64,000 nt of DNA. Origin: CAZMNY01 sp964567745. Its GTDB lineage: Bacteria; Planctomycetota; Planctomycetia; Pirellulales; Pirellulaceae. This document shows, in pieces, positions 1-8,504 of this stretch. Every line of letters starts with the position of its first letter. Position 1 is the stretch's first letter. The notes under the pieces are model-generated. The model ran no database searches. It worked only from the letters and a program-made list of their open reading frames with translations, and was not told the origin of the DNA. A program made the position numbers and the translations under genes. The stretch spans positions 3,241 to 67,240 of the forward strand of contig CAZMNY010000045.1 of assembly GCA_964567745.1 (NCBI GenBank), read 5' to 3'.

Positions 1-2
1 AC

Positions 3-1358
3 GACTTTCTCGCTGTCAGCCGTATGGTGGCCAAAATCGACGTACGGGTCATAGGCTCTGGAATTCAAAACGACGCGTCGGTGCTCAACACGGCGATGCA
101 GAAATTTGAGGGCACGAAAGAGAAGGACCATATCGTCGGAGTCGTCGTCGTCAAGACAACGCCATACGATGCGTCAGCGTCACCCGCATTCCCCTCGTCC
201 TCGGAGGCCGACAAAACGATGGCGCCCTGGTTGGCCTCGACGGATTTTATCGAGTCTAAAGATCCGGCGATCAAAGCGCTCTCCGCCAAGTTGACCGACG
301 GTGCCAAGACGCGATGGAAAGCAGTCAGCAAGATCGGCCAATGGGTCTCGAAGGAGATCGCTTACACGATTGCCGATACGCCATCGGCTCGCCTTGCACT
401 AAAGACCAGAGAGGGCGATTGCGGCCCCCACTCGACGCTCTCGGTCGCTTTGATGCGCGCCGCGGGCATTCCGTCGCGTTTGGTCGGCGGCTTGGTGTAT
501 ACACCGAGTTTCGGCGGCAGTTTCGGGCAGCACGCTTGGGTGGAGGTGCACATGGGCAGCGCCGGCTGGTTGGCCTTCGATCCGACGACGGGCGAATTCG
601 AGAAGATGAGTGCGACCCATATCAAACTGTTTGAAGGCATGGGCGGCGTCTTGCCCGAATCGATAGAAGTCGAATCGTATCACCCGCCGAACAAGCGAGT
701 CGCGACGACCAACCCGAGCAAGGCAAGGCCGCTGGCTTGGAAGATGGACAAAGAATACACGTTCCATTTTAAACAAGGCGAGAAAGCACTGGGCGATGAA
801 TCGTTCACGATCAAGGAGGTCAAACGCGATGGAAAGTCCGCCTTTGAGCTCACGAGCAAGATCAAGCTGAATGTCAATTTTCTGACATCACTCAACAGCA
901 GCACCACGCTCGTGGTTCAGCCAAACGCCTTGCCGATTTCGTTTCAACGCGAACTCTCGGTGCTGATCCAGAGAGTCAAGATCGAGTGCGAATTCAAGGA
1001 CCAGAGCGTCGCGGTCAAGACGAGCGGGACAACGAACCTATCGCGCGAAGTCAAGCTCGCGCCGGGCACCTACTGTTTTGACAACAACCTGATGGGGTGC
1101 TTCGCCTTGATTTGTTCTCAACTCGACCTCAAGCCGGGAGAGCCGATTACGGTTCAGACGTTTCATCCGTCATCGCTACAAATCATTCCGCTCACTTTTA
1201 CCGCCAAGCCATTGGCCTCGATCAAAATAGGCGGTCAGGATGTGGAGTGCTACGAATGCTTGGTGATGCCGATCAAGAACACCTTCTGGATTGCGAAAGA
1301 CGGTCGATTCGTTCGAGCGCAGCAGGGCAATCTGGTGATCGAGTTGAAAGATGAGTGA
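3..1358 (+). CDS. Transglutaminase-like domain protein, 5' truncated by window edge
   Basis: The frame is open to the left edge, so the first ATG at position 24 is probably internal and the protein begins outside the window. Counting from that ATG, a transglutaminase-like core is visible: Cys near 133 in GDCG, His near 170 in GQHAWVEV and Asp near 186 in AFDPTTG, the expected Cys-His-Asp triad. About 250 residues of beta-rich sequence of unknown function follow. The family includes cysteine proteases and cross-linking enzymes; secretion is likely but the N-terminus is not visible. Ends 12 bp before a convergent small gene. Confidence 0.8.
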   Translation, partial: DFLAVSRMVAKIDVRVIGSGIQNDASVLNTAMQKFEGTKEKDHIVGVVVVKTTPYDASASPAFPSSSEADKTMAPWLASTDFIESKDPAIKALSAKLTDGAKTRWKAVSKIGQWVSKEIAYTIADTPSARLALKTREGDCGPHSTLSVALMRAAGIPSRLVGGLVYTPSFGGSFGQHAWVEVHMGSAGWLAFDPTTGEFEKMSATHIKLFEGMGGVLPESIEVESYHPPNKRVATTNPSKARPLAWKMDKEYTFHFKQGEKALGDESFTIKEVKRDGKSAFELTSKIKLNVNFLTSLNSSTTLVVQPNALPISFQRELSVLIQRVKIECEFKDQSVAVKTSGTTNLSREVKLAPGTYCFDNNLMGCFALICSQLDLKPGEPITVQTFHPSSLQIIPLTFTAKPLASIKIGGQDVECYECLVMPIKNTFWIAKDGRFVRAQQGNLVIELKDE

Positions 1359-1370
1359 CTTTTCTGACGG

Positions 1371-1670
1371 TCACTTTTGCGATTTCTTTTTAGCGTACGT
1401 TTTCATCGTGGCGAGAAACGAACTCGCGCCAGCAATAACGGCAAGAAGAAACGCGATGAGCGTGTAAATCGCGATTGCAACGATGCTCACTGGCGGCAGC
1501 GGCAATAGGGCCGGGGCGATGAGCAAACAGGCCAACGCGCCCGCAAAAACCAAAATGGCGCCAATGCTCGCCACAACGTAAGCGTAGAACGGCGGAGATG
1601 AAGCTTTGCCCGCCGGCGATTGATTTGGTTTTGAGCACTCTTCGCTTGGAGACTCGAATGGATTCGTCAT
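1371..1670 (-). CDS. Small two-helix membrane protein, planctomycete NPFESP type
   Basis: 99 residues opening with MTNPFESPSEE, a short proline/serine leader typical of many uncharacterised planctomycete membrane proteins. Two hydrophobic segments (about residues 29-53 and 59-85) and a lysine-rich tail ending KKKSQK suggest a two-pass inner-membrane protein with its charged tail in the cytoplasm. No catalytic motif is seen. Convergent with the transglutaminase-like gene. Function unknown. Confidence 0.6.
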   Translation of the reverse strand: MTNPFESPSEECSKPNQSPAGKASSPPFYAYVVASIGAILVFAGALACLLIAPALLPLPPVSIVAIAIYTLIAFLLAVIAGASSFLATMKTYAKKKSQK

Positions 1671-1722
1671 CTGTCTCAGCCGACACTTTTAGTATCGCAT
1701 TGCGCCTGCCATTTGATTTCGA

Positions 1723-3045
1723 TCACTTCGACTCATTCTTGTAGACGACGCCTTCCTTCATGACGAAGTTGACGTTGCGAGTGAGTTTAATATTATCGAG
1801 CGGATTGCCTCGGACTGCGACGAGATCGGCAATCTTGCCTTTTTCCAGCGTGCCCAAGCGATCGTCAATTCGAAGTAGTTTGGCTGCTTCAATGGTCGCT
1901 GATTGAATCGCTTTCATCGGTGGCATGCCTCCGGCGACCATCAGTTCAAACTCGCGAGCGTTTTCACCGTGAGCGGAGACGCCCGAGTCGGTGCCGAATG
2001 CAATTTTCACTCCCGATGCGTGCGCCCTAGCGAAAGTTCGCTGAATCACGGGGCCGATCGAGGCGGCCTTGGGGCGGACGATGGCGGGAAAGTAGTCGTC
2101 GTCTTTCGCCTTCTCGGCTACCCAGACTCCCGCCGAAATTGTGGGCACCAGATAGGTGCCGCGCTCTTTCATGAGCTGCATGATCTCGTCGGTCATGAAC
2201 GTGCCGTGTTCGATCGACGTCACGCCCGCCAAAACGGCTCGCTTCATACCTTCGGCGCCATGAGCGTGGACGGCGATTGTCATCCCGTAGTCCTTTGCAG
2301 TCTCAACAATCGCCTCCAATTCATCGTCAGTGAATTGAGGGTTCATGCCATTACTGGCCAAACTCAAGACGCCGCCTGTCGCCGTCAGCTTGATCAAGTC
2401 GGCGCCGTCTTTGTATCGTTGCCGAACTGCCTTTCTCGCGTCGTCCGTTCCGTTGATGACTCCGTCCACCGGCGTGCCGTCTCGTCGAAATCCGCCCTTG
2501 ATGCCATTCGTCGGGTCGGCGTGTCCACCCGTCGTGGCAAGCGATTTTCCCGACGTGAAGATTCGCGGGCCGACGATATAGCCCTTGTCAATTGCCGTGC
2601 GAAGCGAAACCGAATTGATTCCGTTGTCGCCCAAGTCCCGCACGGTCGTGAATCCGGCCAACAACGTCTTCTTGGCGTACACAGTTGATCGCAAAGCGTA
2701 GTCGGATTCATGCATAAAGAACCTGTCCGAGTAAACTTTCTTGTGATGCTGCGACATCAAGTGGGTGTGCATGTCCATCCATCCGGGCATCACAGTGCAG
2801 TCGCGCAAGTCGATGACCGAATCGCTTGGCTTGGCCGCAACATACCCGTCGAGAATCGCCACGATTTTTCCGTCGCGAACCACGACCGTTTTCTGCGTCT
2901 GCGCTTGATCGTCGCGACCATTGATCAAGCGTCCTGCCTGAATCAGCGTCGCCGTATCCGCGCTGCTGGCGATGTTGGCGAGCCCAACGACCAATGAGGC
3001 AAAAAGGGCGATCTTGATTGGAGTCGTCAATCGTGGGACTTTCAT
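1723..3045 (-). CDS. Secreted amidohydrolase (prolidase/imidazolonepropionase-like)
   Basis: 440 residues. An N-terminal signal peptide (residues 1-29, ending in an ASS-like site) precedes a metal-dependent amidohydrolase fold. Visible metal-binding motifs: HTHLM (about 93-97), the AVHAHGAEG histidines (about 259-265), SIEHGT (about 277-282) and the FGTDSGV aspartate (about 350). The family hydrolyses amide or peptide bonds such as Xaa-Pro dipeptides or imidazolonepropionate-like rings. Export to the periplasm suggests peptide scavenging. Stands alone; the upstream 290 bp contains no other gene. Substrate cannot be told from sequence. Confidence 0.85.
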   Translation of the reverse strand: MKVPRLTTPIKIALFASLVVGLANIASSADTATLIQAGRLINGRDDQAQTQKTVVVRDGKIVAILDGYVAAKPSDSVIDLRDCTVMPGWMDMHTHLMSQHHKKVYSDRFFMHESDYALRSTVYAKKTLLAGFTTVRDLGDNGINSVSLRTAIDKGYIVGPRIFTSGKSLATTGGHADPTNGIKGGFRRDGTPVDGVINGTDDARKAVRQRYKDGADLIKLTATGGVLSLASNGMNPQFTDDELEAIVETAKDYGMTIAVHAHGAEGMKRAVLAGVTSIEHGTFMTDEIMQLMKERGTYLVPTISAGVWVAEKAKDDDYFPAIVRPKAASIGPVIQRTFARAHASGVKIAFGTDSGVSAHGENAREFELMVAGGMPPMKAIQSATIEAAKLLRIDDRLGTLEKGKIADLVAVRGNPLDNIKLTRNVNFVMKEGVVYKNESK

Positions 3046-3336
3046 CTGTTGCTTTCTGACGAGGGGCGAGCAAAAAACGCGGACGGACGATTATAACGAG
3101 ATCACCTCGCCCATGTAGCGGCCCAGTTGACGACCCAGTTGACGACTCGGTCGATGCCCAGTTGAGGGGGCTCGTGCGGGCACGCGAAGTTTCCTCGCAG
3201 AACATCAAAGATTCTGTCATTCGGCTTGTGATTGAGGTAAATTGAGCATGCCTCAATAATCGGGCTCCACACGCGGGCTCACCGCCAAGCCGAGCCCATC
3301 TAAGTCAGACTCCGGCGCTGTACAAGGGCCCATTCA

Positions 3337-5343
3337 ATGACGATTCATGCCGAGATCAATCGAAGCCGCAAGCGGATTAGCTCAAAACAGATTCGGTTTG
3401 CAAGCCGGTTGTGGCGCTCTCGAGCTGGGCTGTTTTCATGCCTGTTCGTTTGCCTGCCCGCGTTGTTCTCGGCGACTCCCGCCAAGGCGCAGAACGATGC
3501 GCCCAACGCAGCGCAAGGAAAGCTGCCAACGGAAAAGCTCCCGGGCGAGGGAGTCTGGTTGATGCCGATCTTGAAGAATCAAGGCCAGACGCGAGCGAGG
3601 CCGATTCGTGTGACGGTCTGGTTTGAAGACCAATTCTTAGGCGACGGTGAATCGTATCGACGGCATGCCAAGACATACGCCGGTTGGAAGCGTCGGGAAT
3701 TGCGAACTGCGGTCATCGCGACGTTAAAGGATCTCAATGACAAGTCCTTTGCCGCGGCCAAAGAGTCGCTTGACGAGTTGAAGAGCAAGGGGATCGTGTC
3801 GGGGATCGAGCGTCATTGGGTCGTGAACGGTTTCAGCTGCAACGTCAAAGCGAGCGACCTTGATGCGTTGGGAAAAACGCCCGGCGTGAGAAAAATATTT
3901 CGAGGGTTCGGCCGCCGTCCCGTCTCCGGGCAATCGAATGCTATCGCCGTCAAAACCGCACCCAAGTCGGAACGCCAAGAGTTTTCCGCCGACCGGTATT
4001 TGCACCCTTGGTACACCCGCAGTTTGCTCGCCGATCGAGTTTGGAGAGAGTTTGGGATCACGGGCAAGGGGACGCTCAATGTCATCCACGATTTCAATTT
4101 TGTCTTTTCGGACAACTTTGCCTACAACGTCTACCGCAACGAAGCGGAAGTGCCGGGCAACGGTGTCGACGACGATAGGAACGGACTCATCGACGACTAT
4201 CACGGCTACAATTTTCAAGCTAACTCGGCGCGTCTAACGACGGTTTCAGTGCAGCCCAACCGCGCCGATCCGCGGAATCTACATGGATCGATGTGCGCGG
4301 CAATCGTCTGCGGCGCCGGTCGGCCCAAAACGAAACACGAGTTTGGTATTGCGCCCGAGGGTCGTTGGGCGGGCGTAATCGGCAGCGGGCGATTGGAGGC
4401 GGCCGTCGAGTGGGCCATCGAGCACAATGCAGATACTTACAGTATGAGTTTTTCCATGCCGGGGCTCGGCGAATTCCGATCGCATTGGCGGAAGGTGATG
4501 GAGCACGGTTCGTTTTGCGGCGTCTACTTTGTTTCCGGCGCAGGCAACTTTGCTCGGTCGGCCAGAGTGCCCGTGCAGATGAGGACGCCCGAAGACATTC
4601 CCGAAGTCGTCTTCGCGGCCGCGGGCGTGCAACGCAACCTTTCCCGCACTACGTTCTCCAGCAAAGGCCCCGTCGATTGGACGCTGGAGCATTACAAAGA
4701 CGGACGAGTTCAGAAGCCGGAAGTCTGCGCGTTCAATCAGGATCTCCCCTTGATGATTCCCAACGGCCAGGTGATTCCCCGCGGGATGAATGGAAACTCG
4801 TTCGCCGGTCCGATGTTTTGCGGCTCGATCGCGCTGATGGTCTCCGCCGATCCCGACTTGCTCCCTTGGGACTTGAAGACAATCATCACTTCGACGGCGC
4901 TCGATGTCGCGGCGAAGGGAGTCGACGATGAGACTGGGCACGGACTGATTAATTGTTATCGCGCCGTAAAGGAAGTGCTGCGAAAGAAAGCGATCCGCGA
5001 GGGCAAGGATGCGTCGGCATATGAAGGCCGAGTCAAAGGAGACGAGCTCGATATAGACGAACTCAAGAAGAAGCTCGTTTCTCGATTCACCGTCGCTCGC
5101 GTGCAGCCGAACAGCGCTGCGGCGCGGGAAGGCGTTCGGCCCGGCGATGCAATTCTCAGCTGCGGTGGCAAGGCGACTAAGAACATGCAACAGTTCCGCG
5201 CCGCCAAAGCCGCAGCGTCAAAAGACGCCGAGACCGTCGTTGTCGTGTTTCTGCGCGGCGAAGAGGAGAGAACCGTCAAGTTTAAACCAGGCAACTGGGG
5301 TATGGCCGCTGGCCCCGCCTTTGGCGAGCCTGTGTTTCGTTAA
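3337..5343 (+). CDS. Secreted subtilisin-like serine protease (S8) with C-terminal PDZ domain
   Basis: 668 residues. A long arginine-rich n-region and hydrophobic stretch (about 30-50) form a signal peptide. The catalytic triad of peptidase family S8 can be traced: Asp near 252 (VIHDFNF, a divergent Asp box), His near 316 (NLHGSMCAAIV) and Ser near 488 (NGNSFAGP). The insert NGVDDDRNGLIDDYHGYNF is typical of planctomycete subtilases. A PDZ domain closes the protein (about 585-665; RVQPNSAAAREGVRPGDAIL). PDZ domains bind peptide C-termini and often steer proteases to misfolded or membrane proteins. Likely periplasmic or surface proteolysis. Confidence 0.88.
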   Translation: MTIHAEINRSRKRISSKQIRFASRLWRSRAGLFSCLFVCLPALFSATPAKAQNDAPNAAQGKLPTEKLPGEGVWLMPILKNQGQTRARPIRVTVWFEDQFLGDGESYRRHAKTYAGWKRRELRTAVIATLKDLNDKSFAAAKESLDELKSKGIVSGIERHWVVNGFSCNVKASDLDALGKTPGVRKIFRGFGRRPVSGQSNAIAVKTAPKSERQEFSADRYLHPWYTRSLLADRVWREFGITGKGTLNVIHDFNFVFSDNFAYNVYRNEAEVPGNGVDDDRNGLIDDYHGYNFQANSARLTTVSVQPNRADPRNLHGSMCAAIVCGAGRPKTKHEFGIAPEGRWAGVIGSGRLEAAVEWAIEHNADTYSMSFSMPGLGEFRSHWRKVMEHGSFCGVYFVSGAGNFARSARVPVQMRTPEDIPEVVFAAAGVQRNLSRTTFSSKGPVDWTLEHYKDGRVQKPEVCAFNQDLPLMIPNGQVIPRGMNGNSFAGPMFCGSIALMVSADPDLLPWDLKTIITSTALDVAAKGVDDETGHGLINCYRAVKEVLRKKAIREGKDASAYEGRVKGDELDIDELKKKLVSRFTVARVQPNSAAAREGVRPGDAILSCGGKATKNMQQFRAAKAAASKDAETVVVVFLRGEEERTVKFKPGNWGMAAGPAFGEPVFR

Positions 5344-5828
5344 CATTCGTCGTGGGCGCGGCGCTGTTTGCTGTCACAAAAAACAGGGCGCAAGAAACAG
5401 GTTTGGTCGCACTGACAACCTAGCGTGTTACCACAGGCTACGATGAGGTTGGCCTTCGGCCGTGTGAATGCCATTCACACTGGCTGAAGGAATTCTTCAC
5501 TCGACTTCCCTACTATCGAGACAGCGCCGCGTTTTAAGCCGCAGTCGATGGCGAACCCGTGACATCCGACGAACTCGACTTCCTCCTCCCCGATCGCTGG
5601 CTCGCCGAACACCCTGACCACAAATGGGAAATCGACGACATCCGCAGGCAAGAGCGACAAGCCAAACAATAACTCGCTCGCCAAACCGTGTACTTCACGG
5701 AACGCTCACCCCTAATGCGCCTCATTGACTTGCGCGAAACACCACAAGATCGAATGCCCAGCGGTTGCCCGGTTTTATCGAGTTAATGTTCCCGAAAGTG
5801 GCTGCTGACCTTTAATCGCAAACGCTCC
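5344..5828. other. Gene-poor stretch left of the integron array
   Basis: No convincing gene. On the + strand a short open fragment at about 5545-5671 reads DELDFLLPDRWLAEHPDHKW and ends with RQERQAKQ; it has protein-like composition but no start or family I recognise, so it may be the end of a decayed gene. The left boundary of the minus-strand cassette array lies somewhere here; no terminal attC palindrome could be seen. Confidence 0.4.
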
Positions 5829-6304
5829 TCACGAGGTGTCGGTGACCAGAAAACTTAAATGCAATTCGCAATGTCGGCAATGAAGTTGATCCCACTGCTC
5901 GCGGCGCATTGCTCCCAATACAGGATGCGCGCGCCGCTGTGTTTCAGTCTTCATGCGATTCAGCGCCGTGCGTATCTCCCGCACGCCTTCCTCCCAGGTA
6001 GTTTCTAAGGGCAGCAGCACGGCGGCCGCCTTGGGCAGTCGCAGACCTGGCGACATCTGCTTGGAGAGGATCCTGCCCTTCATCAACTTCACCGCGGTGC
6101 GCGTCACAAATGGCACCTTCACGTCGATGCCGTCGAGACAGCCAAGCATCAGAATGGTGAGATGGTCGAGATTTTGCCCCGGTGACCAGTTGCAAGCGAA
6201 CGCACGTTGCCCTGACAAAGGTAATCTACGTCGTCGATGATTTCATCAAGCGTGTTGAAGATCAATGTGCGGCGACCAGTGACTTTGGACGTATCGATGG
6301 GCAT
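5829..6304 (-). pseudogene. DUF1569 protein, frameshifted (integron cassette cargo)
   Basis: Read on the minus strand from an ATG at 6304, frame one gives PIDTSKVTGRRTLIFNTLDE, the usual opening of DUF1569 proteins. Near 6186-6196 the frame is lost; the next frame continues the family with NWSPGQNLDHL, MKGRILSKQMSPGLRLPK and the ending REQWDQLHCRHCELHLSFL. One missing base within CTTGCAACTGG (expected CTTGGCAACTGG) explains the break. DUF1569 is related to DinB-like four-helix proteins; its activity is unknown. Either a real null mutation in the cassette or a sequencing error. It is the last recognisable cassette, preceded by the attC at 6374-6457. Confidence 0.75.
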
Positions 6305-6373
6305 ATGGCGATTCGGTAGGCGGGTAGTGTCGGCTTACTCGGCACTCGACTTCAAAAACTTGTGACGCCGAAC

Positions 6374-6457
6374 GGCTAACATCACCGAGCGGCCACCAGC
6401 GACGTGGATATCAGATTCAGCACCCGACGGCCGCTCCGGTGCATGTGATTGTTAGCT
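6374..6457 (-). other. attC site (array site after the PNPOx cassette)
   Basis: 84 bp imperfect palindrome. On the minus strand it opens with GCTAACAATC and ends GATGTTAGCC. Inner arms TGCACCGGAGCGGCC and GGCCGCTCGGTGA pair with extra-helical bases left on one side, a feature that sets strand choice by IntI. The stop codon of the PNPOx gene (TAA, 6452-6454) lies within the first core box, so the cassette ends inside its attC. Confidence 0.75.
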
Positions 6458-7063
6458 TTCTTTCGAGCCAATAGCTTCGCCCTCCACAAAGTAACCATTG
6501 GATTTGGCGATTGGATCGTCCGTTCCCCAGTCGATTGGCTTAGGCAGTTTTTCGAGCCGGGGGACATGCTTCGAACAGTGTATGTAGGCCTCTTCGACCG
6601 TGACAATGACCCATGCCTCAATACGGGGGGCGTTTCGTGATTCGTTTTCTGCAAGACGTTTGGCAAGCTGCGGAGGCAGCTGATCAGGTGGACAGGTGTG
6701 GGCTTCTCCATTCACATGCAAGCCGACAGTTGAGTCAAAGAAGTCGACAAACAGCATTCCGATATGGGGGTTCTCAAGAATGTTTCCAAGGCTCGCAAAT
6801 ACGCCGTTTCCTCGAAACTCCGGATATGCCAGAGTCGTCGCGTCAAGTATGCGAACGAATCCTGAATTACCAAACCGTGGTGAACAGTCGCAGTTTCCGG
6901 ACGCATCAGCCGTTGAAACGAAGAACATCTCCTGCCGCTCAATGAGATCAATCATTTTGTCATTCAGCGACCCCAGTACTTGGCGCTTATAGAAACGATC
7001 TGCACGGGCAGCCGATCCCATTTCGCGCTGAAGTCGACGTTCGCCAGATTGTTCGGACACCAT
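6452..7063 (-). CDS. Pyridoxamine 5'-phosphate oxidase-family flavoprotein (cassette)
   Basis: 203 residues from the ATG at 7063; the frame is open further upstream but that part lies in the neighbouring attC, so it is not used. A split-barrel FMN-binding fold is indicated by MFFVSTADASGNCDCSPRFG, VRILDATTLAYPEFRGNGV and the segment NPHIGMLFVDFFDSTVGLHV. Proteins of this type bind FMN, F420 or haem and carry out redox reactions; this subgroup (general stress/pyridoxamine oxidase-like) has no assigned substrate. Cassette gene between attC sites 7077-7165 and 6374-6457; it begins only 14 bp after the recombination end, typical for cassettes. Confidence 0.85.
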   Translation of the reverse strand: MVSEQSGERRLQREMGSAARADRFYKRQVLGSLNDKMIDLIERQEMFFVSTADASGNCDCSPRFGNSGFVRILDATTLAYPEFRGNGVFASLGNILENPHIGMLFVDFFDSTVGLHVNGEAHTCPPDQLPPQLAKRLAENESRNAPRIEAWVIVTVEEAYIHCSKHVPRLEKLPKPIDWGTDDPIAKSNGYFVEGEAIGSKES

Positions 7064-7076
7064 GTGTCTTGTGAAA

Positions 7077-7165
7077 GCTAAGGTTAAGCGTAACCGGGCG
7101 GCGACGTTACGCGTTGATTTCAGATTCCGCCGGATTCGCCGCTCCGGTTCACGCATTTGTTATTT
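7077..7165 (-). other. attC site
   Basis: 89 bp. On the minus strand: AATAACAAATGCGTGAACCG at the start; inner arms GCGTGAACCGGAGCGGCGA and TCGCCGCCCGGTTACGC pair with two unpaired bases (G and A) on one side. The far core box is degenerate (CTTAGC instead of GTTAGC). The TAA stop of the upstream cassette gene (7160-7162) sits in the TAAC box. Confidence 0.75.
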
Positions 7166-7534
7166 GCTTTGACGAGTAGTGTCTGGCTCAATACGAGTCA
7201 CTTCAAGTTTCTTCAATCGATCAACCGCCCAAAGGACTGTTATGTCGTTCTCAGTGGTCACGAGAACGTATGCTGGACAATACTGGACGCGGGAAGCGCT
7301 GATTGTCGAACCGATGGCCTGTTCTGAGCTTGCAGTTTTTGACGTGATCAGCATGTAAGAAACCTGCAGTTCCCCAGTTATGACAGTGTGTGACAGGGCG
7401 GCAACTTCCGATTGACGATCGACGTTCGCCATGTAAATAAGTCCTCCAACCGCCGCAATTAACGCTACGGAAAGGGCAAGTTGAGGAAACATCACACTCG
7501 AGCTTCTGGCAGCAGCGGTCCGATCATCGGTCAT
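7160..7534 (-). CDS. Single-pass membrane protein of unknown function (cassette)
   Basis: 124 residues from ATG at 7534, chosen because a purine-rich GAGAGAAAAC site precedes it; the longer frame to 7657 lacks support. One membrane segment near residues 15-38 (VMFPQLALSVALIAAVGGLIYMA), then a soluble domain of about 85 residues with SRVQYCPAYVLVTTENDITVLW, which would lie outside the cytoplasm. No family recognised. It ends inside the following attC, so it is a complete cassette gene. Confidence 0.6.
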   Translation of the reverse strand: MTDDRTAAARSSSVMFPQLALSVALIAAVGGLIYMANVDRQSEVAALSHTVITGELQVSYMLITSKTASSEQAIGSTISASRVQYCPAYVLVTTENDITVLWAVDRLKKLEVTRIEPDTTRQSK

Positions 7535-7679
7535 TGTTTTCTCTCGCTGTGATGTGAAATGCGTCGATGACGTCTCAGCAAATAACGCACAAGTTGACCG
7601 AGCCGCCAGGGACGCTTGAATCTGGTCGAGGGGGGATAAAATGGTGCGAAGCAACATCCCCGCGAAGACAAATCATAGC

Positions 7680-7713
7680 GGCTAACCGGCTTCGGTCCAA
7701 TGTTGTGTTATCC
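7680..7713 (-). other. Truncated attC remnant
   Basis: On the minus strand GGATAACACAACATTGG starts like the other attC sites and GGTTAGCC closes it, but only about 33 bp lie between, with a tiny ACCG-AAGC-CGGT hairpin. The central part found in the other sites is missing. The stop codon of the upstream gene (7708-7710) falls in the TAAC box, as in intact cassettes. I read it as an attC with an internal deletion; it would probably not fold into a functional site. Confidence 0.45.
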
Positions 7714-7974
7714 CATTCTAGGGGTAATTAATTCAACCAATTCTTCATTGAGTTTCTTGCGCCAGTTCAATGCAGTTGAGTCAATCGCATGATTCGCAAT
7801 ACGCTCCAAATCGCCGTTCTCCATGTGTGGGCAATCGACTCGTCGGGCAGCAATACCGTCGTCAAATGCTTCACCCATGTGTTCCGATGCATGCGATTGT
7901 AATGCGGCATTGTGGTTTCCATCGGCAACAGCCCTTCGCGAGCCGTTTTCGCCGATCGTCTCGATCCACATCAT
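7708..7974 (-). CDS. Small hypothetical protein (cassette)
   Basis: 88 residues from the first of two adjacent ATGs (7974); an in-frame TAG lies just upstream, so the start is bounded. Acidic, soluble, with HNAALQSHASEHMGEAFDDG and a helical C-terminus NWRKKLNEELVELITPRMG. No signal peptide, membrane segment or known motif. Its stop codon lies in the TAAC core of a truncated attC, which supports it being a cassette gene. Family not recognised; codon use alone cannot confirm expression. Confidence 0.45.
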   Translation of the reverse strand: MMWIETIGENGSRRAVADGNHNAALQSHASEHMGEAFDDGIAARRVDCPHMENGDLERIANHAIDSTALNWRKKLNEELVELITPRMG

Positions 7975-8062
7975 TATTGGCTATTCTGCTGGTTGGCGTT
8001 TGAACTGTCATCTCTTGTTTGCGTGGCATTGGTGTGCGACGATCGCTGAGGAACGGTGGCAA

Positions 8063-8311
8063 TCAACTTCGCCACGGAATGCCGCCGGGAATCATGAACA
8101 GCACGAGGATAAACACGCCGAATACAACGCCCAGCAATGCGCCAATCAACATCAATCGATGCGCAAGTGGCCATCTTCCGTCAGGGGTTGGTTTCATTGC
8201 GTTGACGAATCCGCCAGTTTTAGCCGCCAGCGCAAATGCGGCAGTCATCAGAGCGAATCCTACAAGGCCAATTATTGCCGCGATCATTATTGGAACAACG
8301 GACCAGTCCAT
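8063..8311 (-). CDS. Small two-helix membrane protein (cassette)
   Basis: 82 residues. Two strongly hydrophobic helices (about residues 5-31 and 53-75) joined by a short loop KTGGFVNAMKPTPDGRWPLA. ATG start at 8311, 47 bp after the previous attC. No catalytic motif; not a known toxin as far as can be seen, although small two-helix peptides in integron cassettes are often parts of toxin-antitoxin or envelope-modifying functions. Function unknown. Confidence 0.55.
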   Translation of the reverse strand: MDWSVVPIMIAAIIGLVGFALMTAAFALAAKTGGFVNAMKPTPDGRWPLAHRLMLIGALLGVVFGVFILVLFMIPGGIPWRS

Positions 8312-8357
8312 ATCGCTTTACCCTTTTTTGTGGAATTATGACCCGCCGATTCTTGCT

Positions 8358-8487
8358 GCATAACGTTTGAGGTAACCGGGTTGGCGGACCAACGGGATCG
8401 ACGTTGGCACACCGAGAATTGTAAACGAAGGATTCGACGCTGAAAAACCGAAAGCCGAGCCAACGCCGGTTCACCGATTTGATAGGC
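8358..8487 (-). other. attC site (long, 130 bp)
   Basis: On the minus strand begins GCCTATCAAATC (a degenerate GCCTAAC box) and ends CGTTATGC. Arms GGTGAACCGGCGTTGGCTCGG and CCGCCAACCCGGTTACC pair, with four extra bases unpaired on the first arm. The central spacer is longer than in the other sites of this array. Located 18 bp after the end of the DUF4190-like gene. Confidence 0.7.
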
Positions 8488-8504
8488 CCGGTCCTAATCG
8501 CCAA

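Noticed and set aside
4279..5190. 303-codon antisense frame in the subtilase gene
   Set aside because: Shadow of the S8-PDZ gene.
6452..7156. Longer PNPOx start at 7156
   Set aside because: The extra 31 residues are encoded by the attC palindrome; ATG 7063 is the cassette start.
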